This document shows positions 17,615-26,501 of a DNA stretch of 64,000 nt, piece after piece. A program made the position numbers and the translations under genes. Positions within the stretch are counted from its first letter, which is position 1, and each line of letters starts with the position of its first letter. The notes under the pieces are model-generated. The model was given only the letters and a program-made list of their open reading frames with translations. It was not told the origin of the DNA and ran no database searches. Source of the DNA: Altererythrobacter sp. Root672 (GTDB lineage Bacteria; Pseudomonadota; Alphaproteobacteria; Sphingomonadales; Sphingomonadaceae); contig NZ_LMHH01000001.1 in assembly GCF_001427865.1 (NCBI RefSeq), positions 310,001-374,000 on the forward strand, given 5' to 3'.

Positions 17615-18706
17615 ATGAACTTCGGCGATATCGCCCGCAAGCGGTTGCACACCCTGTTCCTGGCATCACTCATGGCCGTCGTTGCGACGCCCCAGGTGAG
17701 TCTCGCACAGGAGGCCGTGGCACCTGCGGCGACCACCGAATCGACAGCTGCTGCCCCGGTGGCCGCGGTTGCCGCCCCGATCAGCGCTGAAGCGCCTGCC
17801 GCGACGCCGGCCGATGCTGGCGCGGTAGCTGCGGACAGCTCCTACACCCCGCTCAAGGCTCCCGAATGGATCCGTGGTGCACCGACTCCCGGTGCCATCG
17901 ACTTCCAGACGCAGCACACCGACGATGGTCGCTTTGCCTATGGCATGCACACTTTCGTGCTGATGCCGATCATCACCGCGATCAGCCTGTTCGTGCTCGC
18001 GCTGCTGCTGTGGGTCGTGGTCCGCTACAACCGCAAGCGCAACGCGGTGCCTTCGAAGACCAGCCACAACACGCTGATCGAAGTCATCTGGACTGTCGTT
18101 CCGGTGCTGATCCTGGTCGTGATCGCGGTCCCCTCGATCACCCTGCTTGCCCGCCAGTATGACAGCGCGCCCAAGGATGCGCTGACGATCAAGGCGACCG
18201 GCTACCAGTGGTACTGGGGCTACAGCTATCCCGATAACGGCGGGTTCGAAGTTATCTCGAACATGCTGAGCGAAGAAGACGCGATCAAGAACGGCGAGCC
18301 GCCGCACCTGGCCGCGGACAACCGCATGGTGGTGCCGGTCGGTGAAACGATTCGCATCCAGGTCGTCGGTGCCGACGTGATCCACTCGTTCGGCGTGCCG
18401 TCGCTGTGGTTCAAGATTGACGCCGTTCCCGGCCGAATCAACGAACGTACGCTCAAGATCAACGAGCCGGGCATCTACTACGGGCAGTGCATGGAACTGT
18501 GCGGCGCCCGCCATGGCTACATGCCGATCGCCATCGAGGCTCTGCCGCGGCCGCAGTTCGAAGCCTGGGTCCGCTCGCAAGGCGGCACGGTTCCCGGTGA
18601 CGCACCTGCCGCAGCGCCGGCGACCGCCCCGGCTGCTGCGCCCGCTCCCGCGGCTGCGGCGCCGGCTGCCGACGCCTCGCCCGCCGCGACGGCTCCCGCC
18701 GCCTGA
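17615..18706 (+). CDS. coxB: Cytochrome c oxidase subunit II
   Basis: 363 residues. Carries the CuA centre that accepts electrons from cytochrome c. A signal peptide ending near SLAQ is followed by ~75 Ala/Pro-rich residues, two membrane helices (LMPIITAISLFVLALLLW; VIWTVVPVLILVVIAVP), the aromatic patch YQWYWGYSY and the copper motif CMELCGARHGYM with Cys292, Cys296, His300 and Met303. The last ~35 residues are almost only Ala, Pro, Thr and Asp. ATG 17615 is chosen over an upstream non-ATG frame because the signal peptide begins there. Confidence 0.96.
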   Translation: MNFGDIARKRLHTLFLASLMAVVATPQVSLAQEAVAPAATTESTAAAPVAAVAAPISAEAPAATPADAGAVAADSSYTPLKAPEWIRGAPTPGAIDFQTQHTDDGRFAYGMHTFVLMPIITAISLFVLALLLWVVVRYNRKRNAVPSKTSHNTLIEVIWTVVPVLILVVIAVPSITLLARQYDSAPKDALTIKATGYQWYWGYSYPDNGGFEVISNMLSEEDAIKNGEPPHLAADNRMVVPVGETIRIQVVGADVIHSFGVPSLWFKIDAVPGRINERTLKINEPGIYYGQCMELCGARHGYMPIAIEALPRPQFEAWVRSQGGTVPGDAPAAAPATAPAAAPAPAAAAPAADASPAATAPAA

Positions 18707-18743
18707 ATTTCGCTGAACGATAGATTTTAAGGTAACGCTGACG

Positions 18744-20468
18744 ATGGCTACCACCGCCGACCATTTCCAGGCCCATGCGGACGAGCATCACCATGATGCC
18801 GATCACAAGCCGGGCTTCTTCGCCCGCTGGTTCATGTCCACCAACCACAAGGACATTGGCACGCTCTACCTGATCTTTGCGATCTTCGCGGGGATCATCG
18901 GCGGCGCGGTGTCGGGCCTGATGCGCTGGGAGCTCGCGGAGCCGGGCGTGCAGATCATGGGTCACATCGTCGAATTCCTCAACGGCACGCCTTCGGACAT
19001 CAACCACGACGGCCACATGTGGAACGTGCTGATCACCGCCCACGGCCTGATCATGGTGTTCTTCATGGTCATGCCGGCGATGATCGGCGGCTTCGGCAAC
19101 TGGTTCGTGCCGCTGATGATCGGTGCGCCGGACATGGCGTTCCCGCGCATGAACAACATCTCGTTCTGGCTGACCGTGGCGGGCTTCATCTCGCTGATGC
19201 TCTCGGCGTTCTTCCCAGGTGGTACGGGCAACGGTGCGGGCACGGGCTGGACCGTCTACGCGCCGCTTTCGACATCCGGATCGGTCGGCCCCGCGGTCGA
19301 CTTCGGCATCTTCGCGCTGCACCTTGCCGGCGCGGCCTCGATCATGGGTGCGATCAACTTCATCACCACGATCTTCAACATGCGCGCGCCGGGCATGACG
19401 CTGCACAAGATGCCGCTGTTTGCCTGGTCGGTGCTGGTGACCGCGTTCCTGCTGCTGCTGGCGCTGCCGGTGCTCGCCGCGGCGATCACCATGCTGATTA
19501 CCGACCGTAACTTCGGCACGACCTTCTTCGATCCGGCCGGTGGTGGCGATCCGATCCTGTACCAGCACTTGTTCTGGTTCTTCGGTCACCCGGAAGTCTA
19601 CATCATGATCCTGCCGGGCTTCGGCATGATCAGCCAGATCGTGGCGACCTTCAGCCGCAAGCCGGTGTTCGGCTACCTCGGCATGGCCTACGCCATGGTC
19701 GCGATCGGCGTCGTCGGCTTCGTCGTGTGGGCGCACCACATGTTCACCGTCGGCATGGACGTGAACACCAAGATGTACTTCACCGCCGCAACCATGGTGA
19801 TCGCGGTGCCGACCGGCATCAAGATCTTTAGCTGGGTCGCGACGATGTGGGGCGGCAGCGTTGAGTTCAAGAGCCCGATGGTTTGGGCGATGGGCTTCAT
19901 CTTCCTGTTCACCGTCGGCGGCGTGACCGGCGTCGTGCTCGCCAACGGCGGCCTCGATGACAACCTGCACGACACCTACTACGTCGTGGCGCACTTCCAC
20001 TACGTGCTGTCGATGGGTGCGGTGTTCTCGCTCTTCGCCGGGTTCTACTACTGGTTCCCGAAGATGAGCGGGAAGATGCACAGCGAGTTCCTCGCCCACC
20101 TGCACTTCTGGATCTTCTTCATCGGCGTGAACATCATCTTCTTCCCGCAGCACTTCCTGGGTCTGCAGGGGATGGCTCGCCGCTATCCGGACTACACTCC
20201 GGCCTACGAGTACTGGAACCACATCTCCTCGATCGGCTACGTGATCATGGCTGGTTCGATGGTGATCTTCTTCGCCAACCTGGTTTACGCGTTCGTCGCG
20301 GGCAAGAAGGCGCCGGCGAACTATTGGGGCGAAGGCGCGACCACGCTCGAATGGTCGCTGTCGAGCCCGCCGCCGTACCACCAGTTCGAAACGCTGCCGG
20401 TGATCGAGGACCACCACTCGCATCACGACGCGATCGGCTCCAAGCCGGACACGGCTTCGGCTCACTGA
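18744..20468 (+). CDS. coxA: Cytochrome c oxidase subunit I (aa3 type)
   Basis: 574 residues, 12 membrane helices. Proton-pumping terminal oxidase core. Heme a ligand region [21 protein letters not shown], CuB/tyrosine motif [13 protein letters not shown], the paired His in WAHHMFTVG, and [17 protein letters not shown] with the two heme ligands are all present. The D-channel NxxxxxN-type segment ([20 protein letters not shown]) fits an A-type oxidase. A His-rich N-terminus ([13 protein letters not shown]) and C-terminus (DHHSHHDA) flank the core. Confidence 0.97.
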   Translation: MATTADHFQAHADEHHHDADHKPGFFARWFMSTNHKDIGTLYLIFAIFAGIIGGAVSGLMRWELAEPGVQIMGHIVEFLNGTPSDINHDGHMWNVLITAHGLIMVFFMVMPAMIGGFGNWFVPLMIGAPDMAFPRMNNISFWLTVAGFISLMLSAFFPGGTGNGAGTGWTVYAPLSTSGSVGPAVDFGIFALHLAGAASIMGAINFITTIFNMRAPGMTLHKMPLFAWSVLVTAFLLLLALPVLAAAITMLITDRNFGTTFFDPAGGGDPILYQHLFWFFGHPEVYIMILPGFGMISQIVATFSRKPVFGYLGMAYAMVAIGVVGFVVWAHHMFTVGMDVNTKMYFTAATMVIAVPTGIKIFSWVATMWGGSVEFKSPMVWAMGFIFLFTVGGVTGVVLANGGLDDNLHDTYYVVAHFHYVLSMGAVFSLFAGFYYWFPKMSGKMHSEFLAHLHFWIFFIGVNIIFFPQHFLGLQGMARRYPDYTPAYEYWNHISSIGYVIMAGSMVIFFANLVYAFVAGKKAPANYWGEGATTLEWSLSSPPPYHQFETLPVIEDHHSHHDAIGSKPDTASAH

Positions 20469-20503
20469 CGCGGTGGCCCAATCGGGCCGCACGGAATAAG
20501 GAG

Positions 20504-20535
20504 GGGGGCGTGCCGGTGACGGTGCGCCCCCTTTT
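20504..20535 (+). terminator. Intercistronic hairpin between coxA and ctaB
   Basis: A 12-pair stem (20504-20515 with 20520-20531, two G-T pairs) closes a GTGA loop and is followed by four T residues. It lies after the coxA stop and before ctaB. It could terminate part of transcription or protect the coxBA message; the T run is short, so read-through is expected. Confidence 0.5.
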
Positions 20536-20546
20536 CAGGTAGAAAC

Positions 20547-21467
20547 ATGACTGCAACCGCCCAGACCCAGGCACTCCCGGCCGAATGGCGCGACTTCTTC
20601 GCGCTGACCAAGCCGCGCGTGATGAGCCTCGTGGTGTTCACCGGGCTCTGCGGGCTGCTCGCCGCGCCCGGCCACATCCATCCCGTGATCGCCTTCACCG
20701 CCGTGCTGTGCATCGCCGTTGGCGCGGGCGGCGCGGCGGCGCTCAACATGTGGTGGGAAGCGGACATCGACGCCAAGATGAAGCGCACCGCCCAGCGCCC
20801 GCTGCCGCAAGGCCGCATGCGGCCGAACGACGCGCGCGACTTCGGTATCGCGATTTCGGTCGCCTCGGTGCTGGTGATGGGCCTGGCGGTGAACTGGCTG
20901 TCGGGGCTGATCCTGGCCGCTTCGATCCTCTACTACGCCGTGATCTACACCATCTGGCTCAAGCCGCGGACGCCGCAGAACATCGTCATCGGCGGTGGGG
21001 CAGGGGCCTTTCCGCCGCTGATCGGCTGGGTCGCGGTGACGGGCCACATCACGCTGATGCCGGTGCTGCTGTTCGTGATCATCTTCATGTGGACCCCGCC
21101 GCACTTCTGGGCCCTCGCCCTGTTCGTGAAGTCGGACTACGCCAAGGCTGGCATTCCAATGCTACCGGTGGTGGCAGGCGAAGGCGCCACGCGGCGGCAA
21201 ATCTTGATCTATTCGGTCATCCTCCTGGTCGTGAGCCTAGCGCCCTGGTGGATTGGCGGCACTGGCGTGATCTATGGCGCGGCTGCCCTTGTGCTTTCCG
21301 GCCTGTTCGTAATTCTGGCGCTTCCAGTCGCCTTCCGGCGCAGCGTTGAGAACGACAAGATGAAGCCGGAAAAGCGCCTGTTCGGGTTTTCGGTGCTTTA
21401 TCTTTTCGCCCTGTTCGCCGCGCTGGTTGCGGACCGGCTGATACTGGGGCAGGGGATCGTGTCATGA
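20547..21467 (+). CDS. ctaB: Protoheme IX farnesyltransferase (heme O synthase)
   Basis: 306 residues, about eight or nine membrane helices. Adds a farnesyl chain to protoheme on the way to heme [15 protein letters not shown] near the start and [21 protein letters not shown] with the allylic-diphosphate-binding acidic residues are family signatures; [28 protein letters not shown] follows. Its TGA overlaps the ATG of the tiny next ORF. Confidence 0.96.
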   Translation: MTATAQTQALPAEWRDFFALTKPRVMSLVVFTGLCGLLAAPGHIHPVIAFTAVLCIAVGAGGAAALNMWWEADIDAKMKRTAQRPLPQGRMRPNDARDFGIAISVASVLVMGLAVNWLSGLILAASILYYAVIYTIWLKPRTPQNIVIGGGAGAFPPLIGWVAVTGHITLMPVLLFVIIFMWTPPHFWALALFVKSDYAKAGIPMLPVVAGEGATRRQILIYSVILLVVSLAPWWIGGTGVIYGAAALVLSGLFVILALPVAFRRSVENDKMKPEKRLFGFSVLYLFALFAALVADRLILGQGIVS

Positions 21468-21595
21468 CTCCGGAAGAAGAAGCGCAGTTCAAGAAGGCCC
21501 GCCGCGGCCGCAACATCGCCTTGGCGCTGGTGCTGCTGGCGTTCGTGGCGCTGTTCTATGCCATCACGATCGTGAGGGTCGGAGGCGGCGGATGA
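21464..21595 (+). CDS. Tiny single-helix membrane protein in the oxidase operon (CoxF-like)
   Basis: A 43-residue ORF joined by ATGA overlaps to ctaB before it and ctaG after it. The peptide starts with an acidic/basic soluble stretch ([17 protein letters not shown]) and continues with one hydrophobic helix ([20 protein letters not shown]). Alphaproteobacterial cox operons often carry such a small ORF, called CoxF, at this place; its role in oxidase assembly is not settled. Overlap on both sides strongly supports translation. Confidence 0.8.
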   Translation: MTPEEEAQFKKARRGRNIALALVLLAFVALFYAITIVRVGGGG

Positions 21596-22152
21596 CCACG
21601 GCCTCGATCGAACGGAAGAATCGCCGCGTCGGTCTGATTGCCCTGATCGTGGCGCTTGCCATGCTTGGCCTCGGCTATGCCGCGGTCCCGCTCTACGACC
21701 TGTTCTGCCGCGTCACCGGGTTTGGCGGTACAACGCAGCGCGCGACGATGGCCCAGGCCGTCGAGGCGCAGAAGCAGGCCAAGAGCGCTGGCGTGCGGAC
21801 GATCTCCATTCGGTTCGACGCCAACACCGCGGTCGATATGCCCTGGACTTTTCGCCCCCGCCACGTGACCGACACGGTTCAGTTCGGCGAACGCGACATG
21901 GCGATCTTCGAGGCGAAGAATCTCAGCGCGGTCCCGATCACCGGCACGGCCAGCTTCAACGTCGAGCCGGAGCAGGCGGGCAAGTACTTCAACAAGATCC
22001 AGTGCTTCTGCTTCACCGAGCAGACGCTCAAGCCCGGCGAGGAAGTCGCGATGCCGGTGCTGTTCTACGTCGATCCCAAGGCGCTCGACGATCCCAATAT
22101 GAAGCACGTGGAGCAGATAACACTCAGCTACACGTTCCATCGCACCAGATAG
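21592..22152 (+). CDS. ctaG: Cytochrome c oxidase assembly protein CtaG/Cox11
   Basis: 186 residues. One N-terminal membrane helix (GLIALIVALAMLGLGYAAVPLYDLFC) and a periplasmic domain that delivers copper to CuB of subunit I. The copper site IQCFCFTEQTL and the conserved FNVEPEQAGKYFNKI precede PVLFYVDP. Start ATG 21592 overlaps the preceding tiny ORF by 4 bases. Confidence 0.95.
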   Translation: MTTASIERKNRRVGLIALIVALAMLGLGYAAVPLYDLFCRVTGFGGTTQRATMAQAVEAQKQAKSAGVRTISIRFDANTAVDMPWTFRPRHVTDTVQFGERDMAIFEAKNLSAVPITGTASFNVEPEQAGKYFNKIQCFCFTEQTLKPGEEVAMPVLFYVDPKALDDPNMKHVEQITLSYTFHRTR

Positions 22153-22225
22153 CGAGAGCAACCCTCTAGACCGGCCCGCGCCACCGCATTAAGGGCCACC
22201 GCATTCAAGGATCAGGAAAGTTCAC

Positions 22226-23047
22226 ATGGCCGGCGCCAAGAACCACGATTATCACATTCTGCCACCCGACATCTGGCCAATTGCCGGTGCCGCTTCGGCA
22301 GTCACGTTCACCACCGGCATGGTGCTGTTCATGCATGACCTGCCCGGCCATTGGCTGGTCCTGGGTCTCGGCATCGCCGGCCTGATCGCGACCTTCTTCA
22401 GCTGGTTCTCGAACATCGTGAAGGAAGCCCAGGCGGGCGACCACACGCCGGTCGTCCAGCTTCACCTGCGCTATGGCATGATCCTGTTCATCGCTTCGGA
22501 AGTGATGTTCTTCGTCGGCTGGTTCTGGGCCTGGTTCAACTTCGCGCTGTTCCCGAGCGAGATCGCCGAAGTAATCGGCGGGCAGTTCCCGCCCAAGGCG
22601 ATCGAAGCGGTCATGGACCCCTTCGCGCTGCCGCTGCTCAACACGCTGATCCTGCTGTGTTCGGGTACGACGGTGACCTGGGCTCACCACTCCCTCATCC
22701 ACGGTGACCGTGACGGCCTCAAGAAGGGCCTGTGGCTGACGATCCTGCTGGGCCTGCTGTTCACCAGCATCCAGGCTTACGAGTACATCCACGCCCCGTT
22801 CCCGTTCGGCGAGAACACCTACGGTTCGGCGTTCTACATGGCGACCGGGTTCCACGGTTTCCACGTGATTGTCGGCACGATCATGCTGATCGTCTGCCTG
22901 CGTCGCGCCTACCTCGGCCACTTCACCCCGAAGCAGCACTTTGGCTTCGAAGCCGCCGCCTGGTACTGGCATTTCGTCGACGTGGTGTGGCTGTTCCTGT
23001 TCGTCGTCGTCTACGTCTGGGGCGGCTGGGGCGCGCAGTACCACTGA
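22226..23047 (+). CDS. coxC: Cytochrome c oxidase subunit III
   Basis: 273 residues with seven membrane helices. Family marks: YHILPPDIWPIAGA at the start, RYGMILFIASEVMFFVGWFWAWF (about 85-107), TVTWAHHSL, and FHGFHVIVGTIML. Structural subunit that stabilises subunit I and the oxygen channel. It ends the core oxidase genes and is followed by a hairpin before surf1. Confidence 0.96.
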   Translation: MAGAKNHDYHILPPDIWPIAGAASAVTFTTGMVLFMHDLPGHWLVLGLGIAGLIATFFSWFSNIVKEAQAGDHTPVVQLHLRYGMILFIASEVMFFVGWFWAWFNFALFPSEIAEVIGGQFPPKAIEAVMDPFALPLLNTLILLCSGTTVTWAHHSLIHGDRDGLKKGLWLTILLGLLFTSIQAYEYIHAPFPFGENTYGSAFYMATGFHGFHVIVGTIMLIVCLRRAYLGHFTPKQHFGFEAAAWYWHFVDVVWLFLFVVVYVWGGWGAQYH

Positions 23048-23079
23048 GGTCACGTGACCCGCGAAACTGAGATATCGAA

Positions 23080-23117
23080 GGGGCAGCCCGGCTTGGCCGT
23101 GGCTGCCCTTTCATTTT
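23080..23117 (+). terminator. Hairpin between coxC and surf1
   Basis: GGGCAGCC (23081-23088) pairs with GGCTGCCC (23101-23108), with an inner CGGC/GCCG pair, followed by interrupted T runs. It lies just before the SURF1 start and could reduce read-through from the core oxidase genes into the assembly genes. Confidence 0.5.
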
Positions 23118-23124
23118 GAACGCC

Positions 23125-23688
23125 ATGACCCGCAAACTACCGATCCTGCCGACGATCATCGTCGCCGCCGCCATCGCGGCCATGCTCGCGCTTGGCGTCT
23201 GGCAACTGCGCCGTTCCGAATGGAAGAACGGCCTGATCGTTCAGTACAGCCAGGCCCAGGCGATGTCCTCCGCGGTCCCTTGGCCGCGGACCGAAGCCGA
23301 GCTCGAACGCTCGCTGTTCCGCTGGAGCCAGTTCGACTGTCAGAAGGTGCTCAGCCTACGGACCACGGCTGCCACCGCAGTCGATGGTTCGAAGGGTGTC
23401 GCCCAGATCGCCCGTTGCGAGATCGACGGGGGAGGGGAGGCGGAAGTCTCTCTCGGTTGGTCGCTGCCGACACAGCCGTTCAGCTGGGCAGGTGGTGAGG
23501 TCAGCGGAGTGATTGCACCCCACGGCATTCTCCACGTTGCCAAGCCTGTTGCGGGTCTCAAGCCGCTGGCCGCGCCGGATCCCAAGGACCTTCCCAACAA
23601 CCATCTGATGTACGCGGGCCAGTGGTTCTTTTTCGCGCTGACGGCCTTGATCATCTACGTATTGGCGCTGCGGCGACGGCAGTCATAG
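23125..23688 (+). CDS. SURF1-family oxidase assembly protein
   Basis: 187 residues, with a helix near each end (LPTIIVAAAIAAMLALGVWQL; WFFFALTALIIYVLAL), the SURF1 topology. ALGVWQLRRSEWKNGLI matches the conserved start and NNHLMYAGQWFFFA the conserved end (N-H-x-Y-A-x-Q-W). SURF1 helps insert heme a into subunit I. Shorter than many homologues (~230) because the central periplasmic part is reduced. ATG 23125 is preferred over TTG 23116; neither has a clear ribosome site. Confidence 0.85.
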   Translation: MTRKLPILPTIIVAAAIAAMLALGVWQLRRSEWKNGLIVQYSQAQAMSSAVPWPRTEAELERSLFRWSQFDCQKVLSLRTTAATAVDGSKGVAQIARCEIDGGGEAEVSLGWSLPTQPFSWAGGEVSGVIAPHGILHVAKPVAGLKPLAAPDPKDLPNNHLMYAGQWFFFALTALIIYVLALRRRQS

Positions 23689-23774
23689 TCCGCCTTTACG
23701 CGGCCCAAGCCAAACGGGCTGGTATTAGTTTCGCCTGATCCTAAGTCCCTTCAGGTCGCAACAAGGAGCACACG

Positions 23775-24194
23775 GTGATCGTCCTCAAGGAAGGCGAAGC
23801 CCTCGGGTGGATTCTCAAGGCGGGTTGGAAAGGCCTCTGCCCGCGCTGCGGTAAGGGCCACATGTTCAAGTCCTGGCTCAAGCTTGCCGACAAGTGTGAG
23901 GTCTGTGGGCTCGACTATCGCTTTGCCTCTCCCGATGACGGCCCGGCGTTCTTCTCGCTTTGCATCGTTGCCTTGCCGCTGATCTTCATCGTGGTCTGGC
24001 TCGAGGTCGCCTTCACTCCGCCAATCTGGGTCCACCTGCTGACCTCGGTGCCGCTGATGGTCGCCGGATGTGTCCTGCCCCTTCGTCCGATCAAGGGTTG
24101 GCTCGTCGCGTCGCAATATGTGAACAAGAGCCGCGAAGCGGGCACCGACGCGCTGTGGGCCCAGCTCCACGGCGACGAGCCGAAGCCCGACTAA
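23775..24194 (+). CDS. DUF983 zinc-ribbon membrane protein
   Basis: 139 residues. An N-terminal zinc-ribbon pair, CPRCGKG and CEVCGLDY, precedes two membrane helices (LCIVALPLIFIVVWLEVAF; LLTSVPLMVAGCVL). GTG 23775 follows AGGAG at 7 bases. DUF983 genes sit in or near oxidase loci of many alphaproteobacteria; no function is established. The position at the end of the cox cluster suggests a link with oxidase assembly, by inference. Confidence 0.85.
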   Translation: MIVLKEGEALGWILKAGWKGLCPRCGKGHMFKSWLKLADKCEVCGLDYRFASPDDGPAFFSLCIVALPLIFIVVWLEVAFTPPIWVHLLTSVPLMVAGCVLPLRPIKGWLVASQYVNKSREAGTDALWAQLHGDEPKPD

Positions 24195-24201
24195 CCCAAG
24201 C

Positions 24202-24684
24202 CTACTTGTACATGCCCAGCCGGATGTTGATGCCGTGCTCGAGCCAGGCCTTGAGCGCGCAGAGCATCTGCGACCAACCTTGGCAGTTGCCGTAGGACGC
24301 GCCCAGCGCGCCTTGGTTGAAGCGCCAGCCTTCCTCGGCGATCTCGACCAGCGTGCGGCCGTCGGCGAGCGGCTTGAAGTTCATCGTGACCGTTGTCTCA
24401 TAGTCGGCTTCGGTCATCTCGCCGCCTTCGACATTGGGTGCTTCGCCTTCGTTCGCCTGCCAGCGCAGCACGATCCGTTCGTTCGGCACCACTTCGATCA
24501 CGTGGACCGGGAAGGCGCCGGGGAAGTCGTGAAAGTCCCAGGTCACCGTCGCACCGGTCTCCAGCCGGCCCTTGGCGCCGCCGGTGGTGAAGTATTCCGA
24601 CAACTGCTTGGGGTCTGCGACCGCTTCGAAGACCTCATCCAGTGGCTTGGATATACGGGCCGCGACCCTGAATTTGAGTTCCAT
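24202..24684 (-). CDS. SRPBCC / AHSA1-type START-like domain protein
   Basis: 160 residues, one SRPBCC barrel: ARISKPLDEVFEAVADPKQLSEYF at the start, WDFHDFPGAFPVHVIEVVPNERIVLRW in the middle, and a long closing helix with GWSQMLCALKAWLEHG. These proteins bind hydrophobic ligands. The adjacent divergent ArsR-type regulator is the usual partner of AHSA1 proteins in bacteria. A ribosome site AAGGA lies before the ATG. Ends convergent with DUF983, 7 bases apart. Confidence 0.85.
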   Translation of the reverse strand: MELKFRVAARISKPLDEVFEAVADPKQLSEYFTTGGAKGRLETGATVTWDFHDFPGAFPVHVIEVVPNERIVLRWQANEGEAPNVEGGEMTEADYETTVTMNFKPLADGRTLVEIAEEGWRFNQGALGASYGNCQGWSQMLCALKAWLEHGINIRLGMYK

Positions 24685-24713
24685 GATCGGGTTCCTTGCT
24701 TGAGTCGCTGCAA

Positions 24714-24741
24714 ATTATGTTATAGAAACATAACATGTCAA
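24714..24741 (-). promoter_or_regulatory. Promoter of the SRPBCC gene with an embedded ArsR operator
   Basis: On the minus strand TTGACA (24741-24736) and CATAAT (24719-24714) are 16 bases apart. Between and over them lies the perfect inverted repeat ATGTTAT-6-ATAACAT (24717-24736), whose right arm contains the ATG of the divergent arsR gene (24735). Binding there should block both genes. The regulator would thus repress itself and its partner. Confidence 0.65.
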
Positions 24742-25088
24742 CCGATGACGATCTCGATGCTGTCTTCAAGGCCCTGGCCAATCCGGTCCGCCGAGGGATC
24801 TGCGACCAGCTCAAGCTGCGCCCGCTGACCACCAAACAACTGTGCGCCTGCTTTCCCGAACTCGATCGCTGCACCGTGATGCTGCATCTCGGCGCTCTTG
24901 AGCGCGCGGGTCTGGTGGTGCCGGTGAGGAAGGGGCGGGAGCGGTTCAACTATCTCGATGCGATGCCGATCCAGGCGATCCACGAACGCTGGATCGGGCC
25001 GCTGGCGGCGCAGGCCGCGGGGCAGCTTCACCGGCTCAAGCAAGAGCTGGAGCAGGAAACTCTTTCCACGCCAGCGACCCGCCGCTAA
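24735..25088 (+). CDS. ArsR-family winged-helix transcriptional regulator
   Basis: 117 residues. FKALANPVRRGICDQL opens the helix-turn-helix domain; LTTKQLCACF and RCTVMLHLGALERAGLV form the recognition helix and wing start. No metal-binding ELCVCDL motif is visible, so a metal is unlikely to be the signal. A possible -10 (TATAGA at 24721) is so close to the ATG that the message may be leaderless. Divergent from its presumed target, the SRPBCC gene, and followed after 12 bases by thrC. Confidence 0.85.
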   Translation: MSTDDDLDAVFKALANPVRRGICDQLKLRPLTTKQLCACFPELDRCTVMLHLGALERAGLVVPVRKGRERFNYLDAMPIQAIHERWIGPLAAQAAGQLHRLKQELEQETLSTPATRR

Positions 25089-25100
25089 CCGCTGCGCACG

Positions 25101-26501
25101 ATGGAATACGTCTCTACTCGCGGCAAAGCGCCTGCGCTCGATTTCGAAGGTGTCACCCTGGCCGGACTGGCGTCCGACGGCGGCCTCTATGTGCCTCGCG
25201 AATGGCCGCGCTTTACGACCGAGCAGATCGCCGAGATGGCCGGGCTGCCATATGCGGAACTGGCCGTGCGGGTCATGCTGCCGTTCGTCGGCACGAGCCT
25301 GACCGAAGAGCGCCTGCGCGAGCTGTGCGCCGAGGCTTACGGCCGCTTCGCTCACGCCGCCGTGACGCCGCTCAAGCAGCTTGATGAGCAACAGTGGCTG
25401 CTCGAACTGTTCCACGGCCCGACCCTCGCGTTCAAGGACGTGGCGCTGCAGCTGCTCGGCCGCCTGTTCGAGGAATTCCTCTCCCGCAGTGACGACCGCC
25501 TGACCATCGTCGGCGCCACTAGCGGCGACACCGGTTCGGCCGCGATCGACGCGGTTGCCGGGCGCGATCGGATCGACATCTTCATGCTCCACCCGAAGGG
25601 CCGGGTGAGCGACGTCCAGCGCCGGCAGATGACCACGGTCAAGGCGCCCAATGTCCACAACATCGCCATCGAAGGCAGCTTCGATGATGCCCAGGCGATG
25701 GTGAAGCGCATGTTCGGCGACACCGCCATGACCGAGCGTTTCCACATCAGCGCAGTCAACTCGATCAACTGGGCGCGGTTGATGGCGCAGGTGGTCTACT
25801 ACTTCGCCGCCGCGCTCCAGCTCGGCGCACCCGGACGCAAGGTCGCCTTCAGCGTGCCGACCGGCAACTTCGGCGACGTCTTCGCCGGCTATGTCGCGGC
25901 GCAGATGGGGCTGCCGATCGAGCGGTTGATCGTGGCCACCAACGTCAACGACATCCTCCACCGCGCATTGTCGGCGGGCGACTATTCGGCCGGAACGGTG
26001 ACCCCGACAGCGGCGCCGTCGATGGACATCCAGGTCAGCTCCAACTTCGAGCGGCTGCTGTTCGATTGCGGCGGGCGTGACGGTCTCGCCTTGGCCGAGC
26101 AGATGCACGGCTTCGAAGCGACCAAGGCGATGCGCCTGACCAACGCCCAGCGCGAAGGCGCCGCGGCGTTGATCACCAGCACCCGTGCTGACGCCACGGA
26201 GATGACGCAGGCGATGGCCTGGGCCGCGCGCGAGTGTGGCGAGGTAATCGACCCGCACACCGCCATCGGCCTCCATGCCGCTCGCACCGCGGGTCTGCCG
26301 CGCGAGATCCCGGTCGTCACCCTGGCGACCGCGCACCCGGCCAAGTTCCCCGACGCCGTCGAACGCGCCACCGGCCAGCGTCCGCCGCTCCCCACCCGGG
26401 TCGGCGACCTGTTCGACCGCGAAGAGCGCTACACCGAGCTTCCGGGCACCTACGAAGCCGTTGCCGCCTACGTCGCGGAGCACGCGACCCCGTCGGCCTG
26501 A
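25101..26501 (+). CDS. thrC: Threonine synthase
   Basis: 466 residues. PLP enzyme making threonine from O-phosphohomoserine. MEYVSTRGKAPALDFEGVTLAGLASDGGLYVP is the typical long-form N-terminus; the PLP lysine lies in FHGPTLAFKDVALQ; GATSGDTGSAAI binds the phosphate; SVPTGNFGDVFAGYVA follows. Its TGA overlaps the ATG of the RNA methyltransferase by one base. Confidence 0.96.
   Translation: MEYVSTRGKAPALDFEGVTLAGLASDGGLYVPREWPRFTTEQIAEMAGLPYAELAVRVMLPFVGTSLTEERLRELCAEAYGRFAHAAVTPLKQLDEQQWLLELFHGPTLAFKDVALQLLGRLFEEFLSRSDDRLTIVGATSGDTGSAAIDAVAGRDRIDIFMLHPKGRVSDVQRRQMTTVKAPNVHNIAIEGSFDDAQAMVKRMFGDTAMTERFHISAVNSINWARLMAQVVYYFAAALQLGAPGRKVAFSVPTGNFGDVFAGYVAAQMGLPIERLIVATNVNDILHRALSAGDYSAGTVTPTAAPSMDIQVSSNFERLLFDCGGRDGLALAEQMHGFEATKAMRLTNAQREGAAALITSTRADATEMTQAMAWAARECGEVIDPHTAIGLHAARTAGLPREIPVVTLATAHPAKFPDAVERATGQRPPLPTRVGDLFDREERYTELPGTYEAVAAYVAEHATPSA

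Noticed and set aside
18459-20492. 677-residue open frame on the minus strand over coxA
   Set aside because: It is antisense to a perfectly conserved oxidase subunit; the translation is rich in Arg, His and Asp with no family motif. It arises from high GC at third positions.
24202-25088. SRPBCC/ArsR pair as a toxin-antitoxin module
   Set aside because: SRPBCC proteins of this type are ligand-binding or stress proteins; the divergent layout is not that of a toxin-antitoxin operon.
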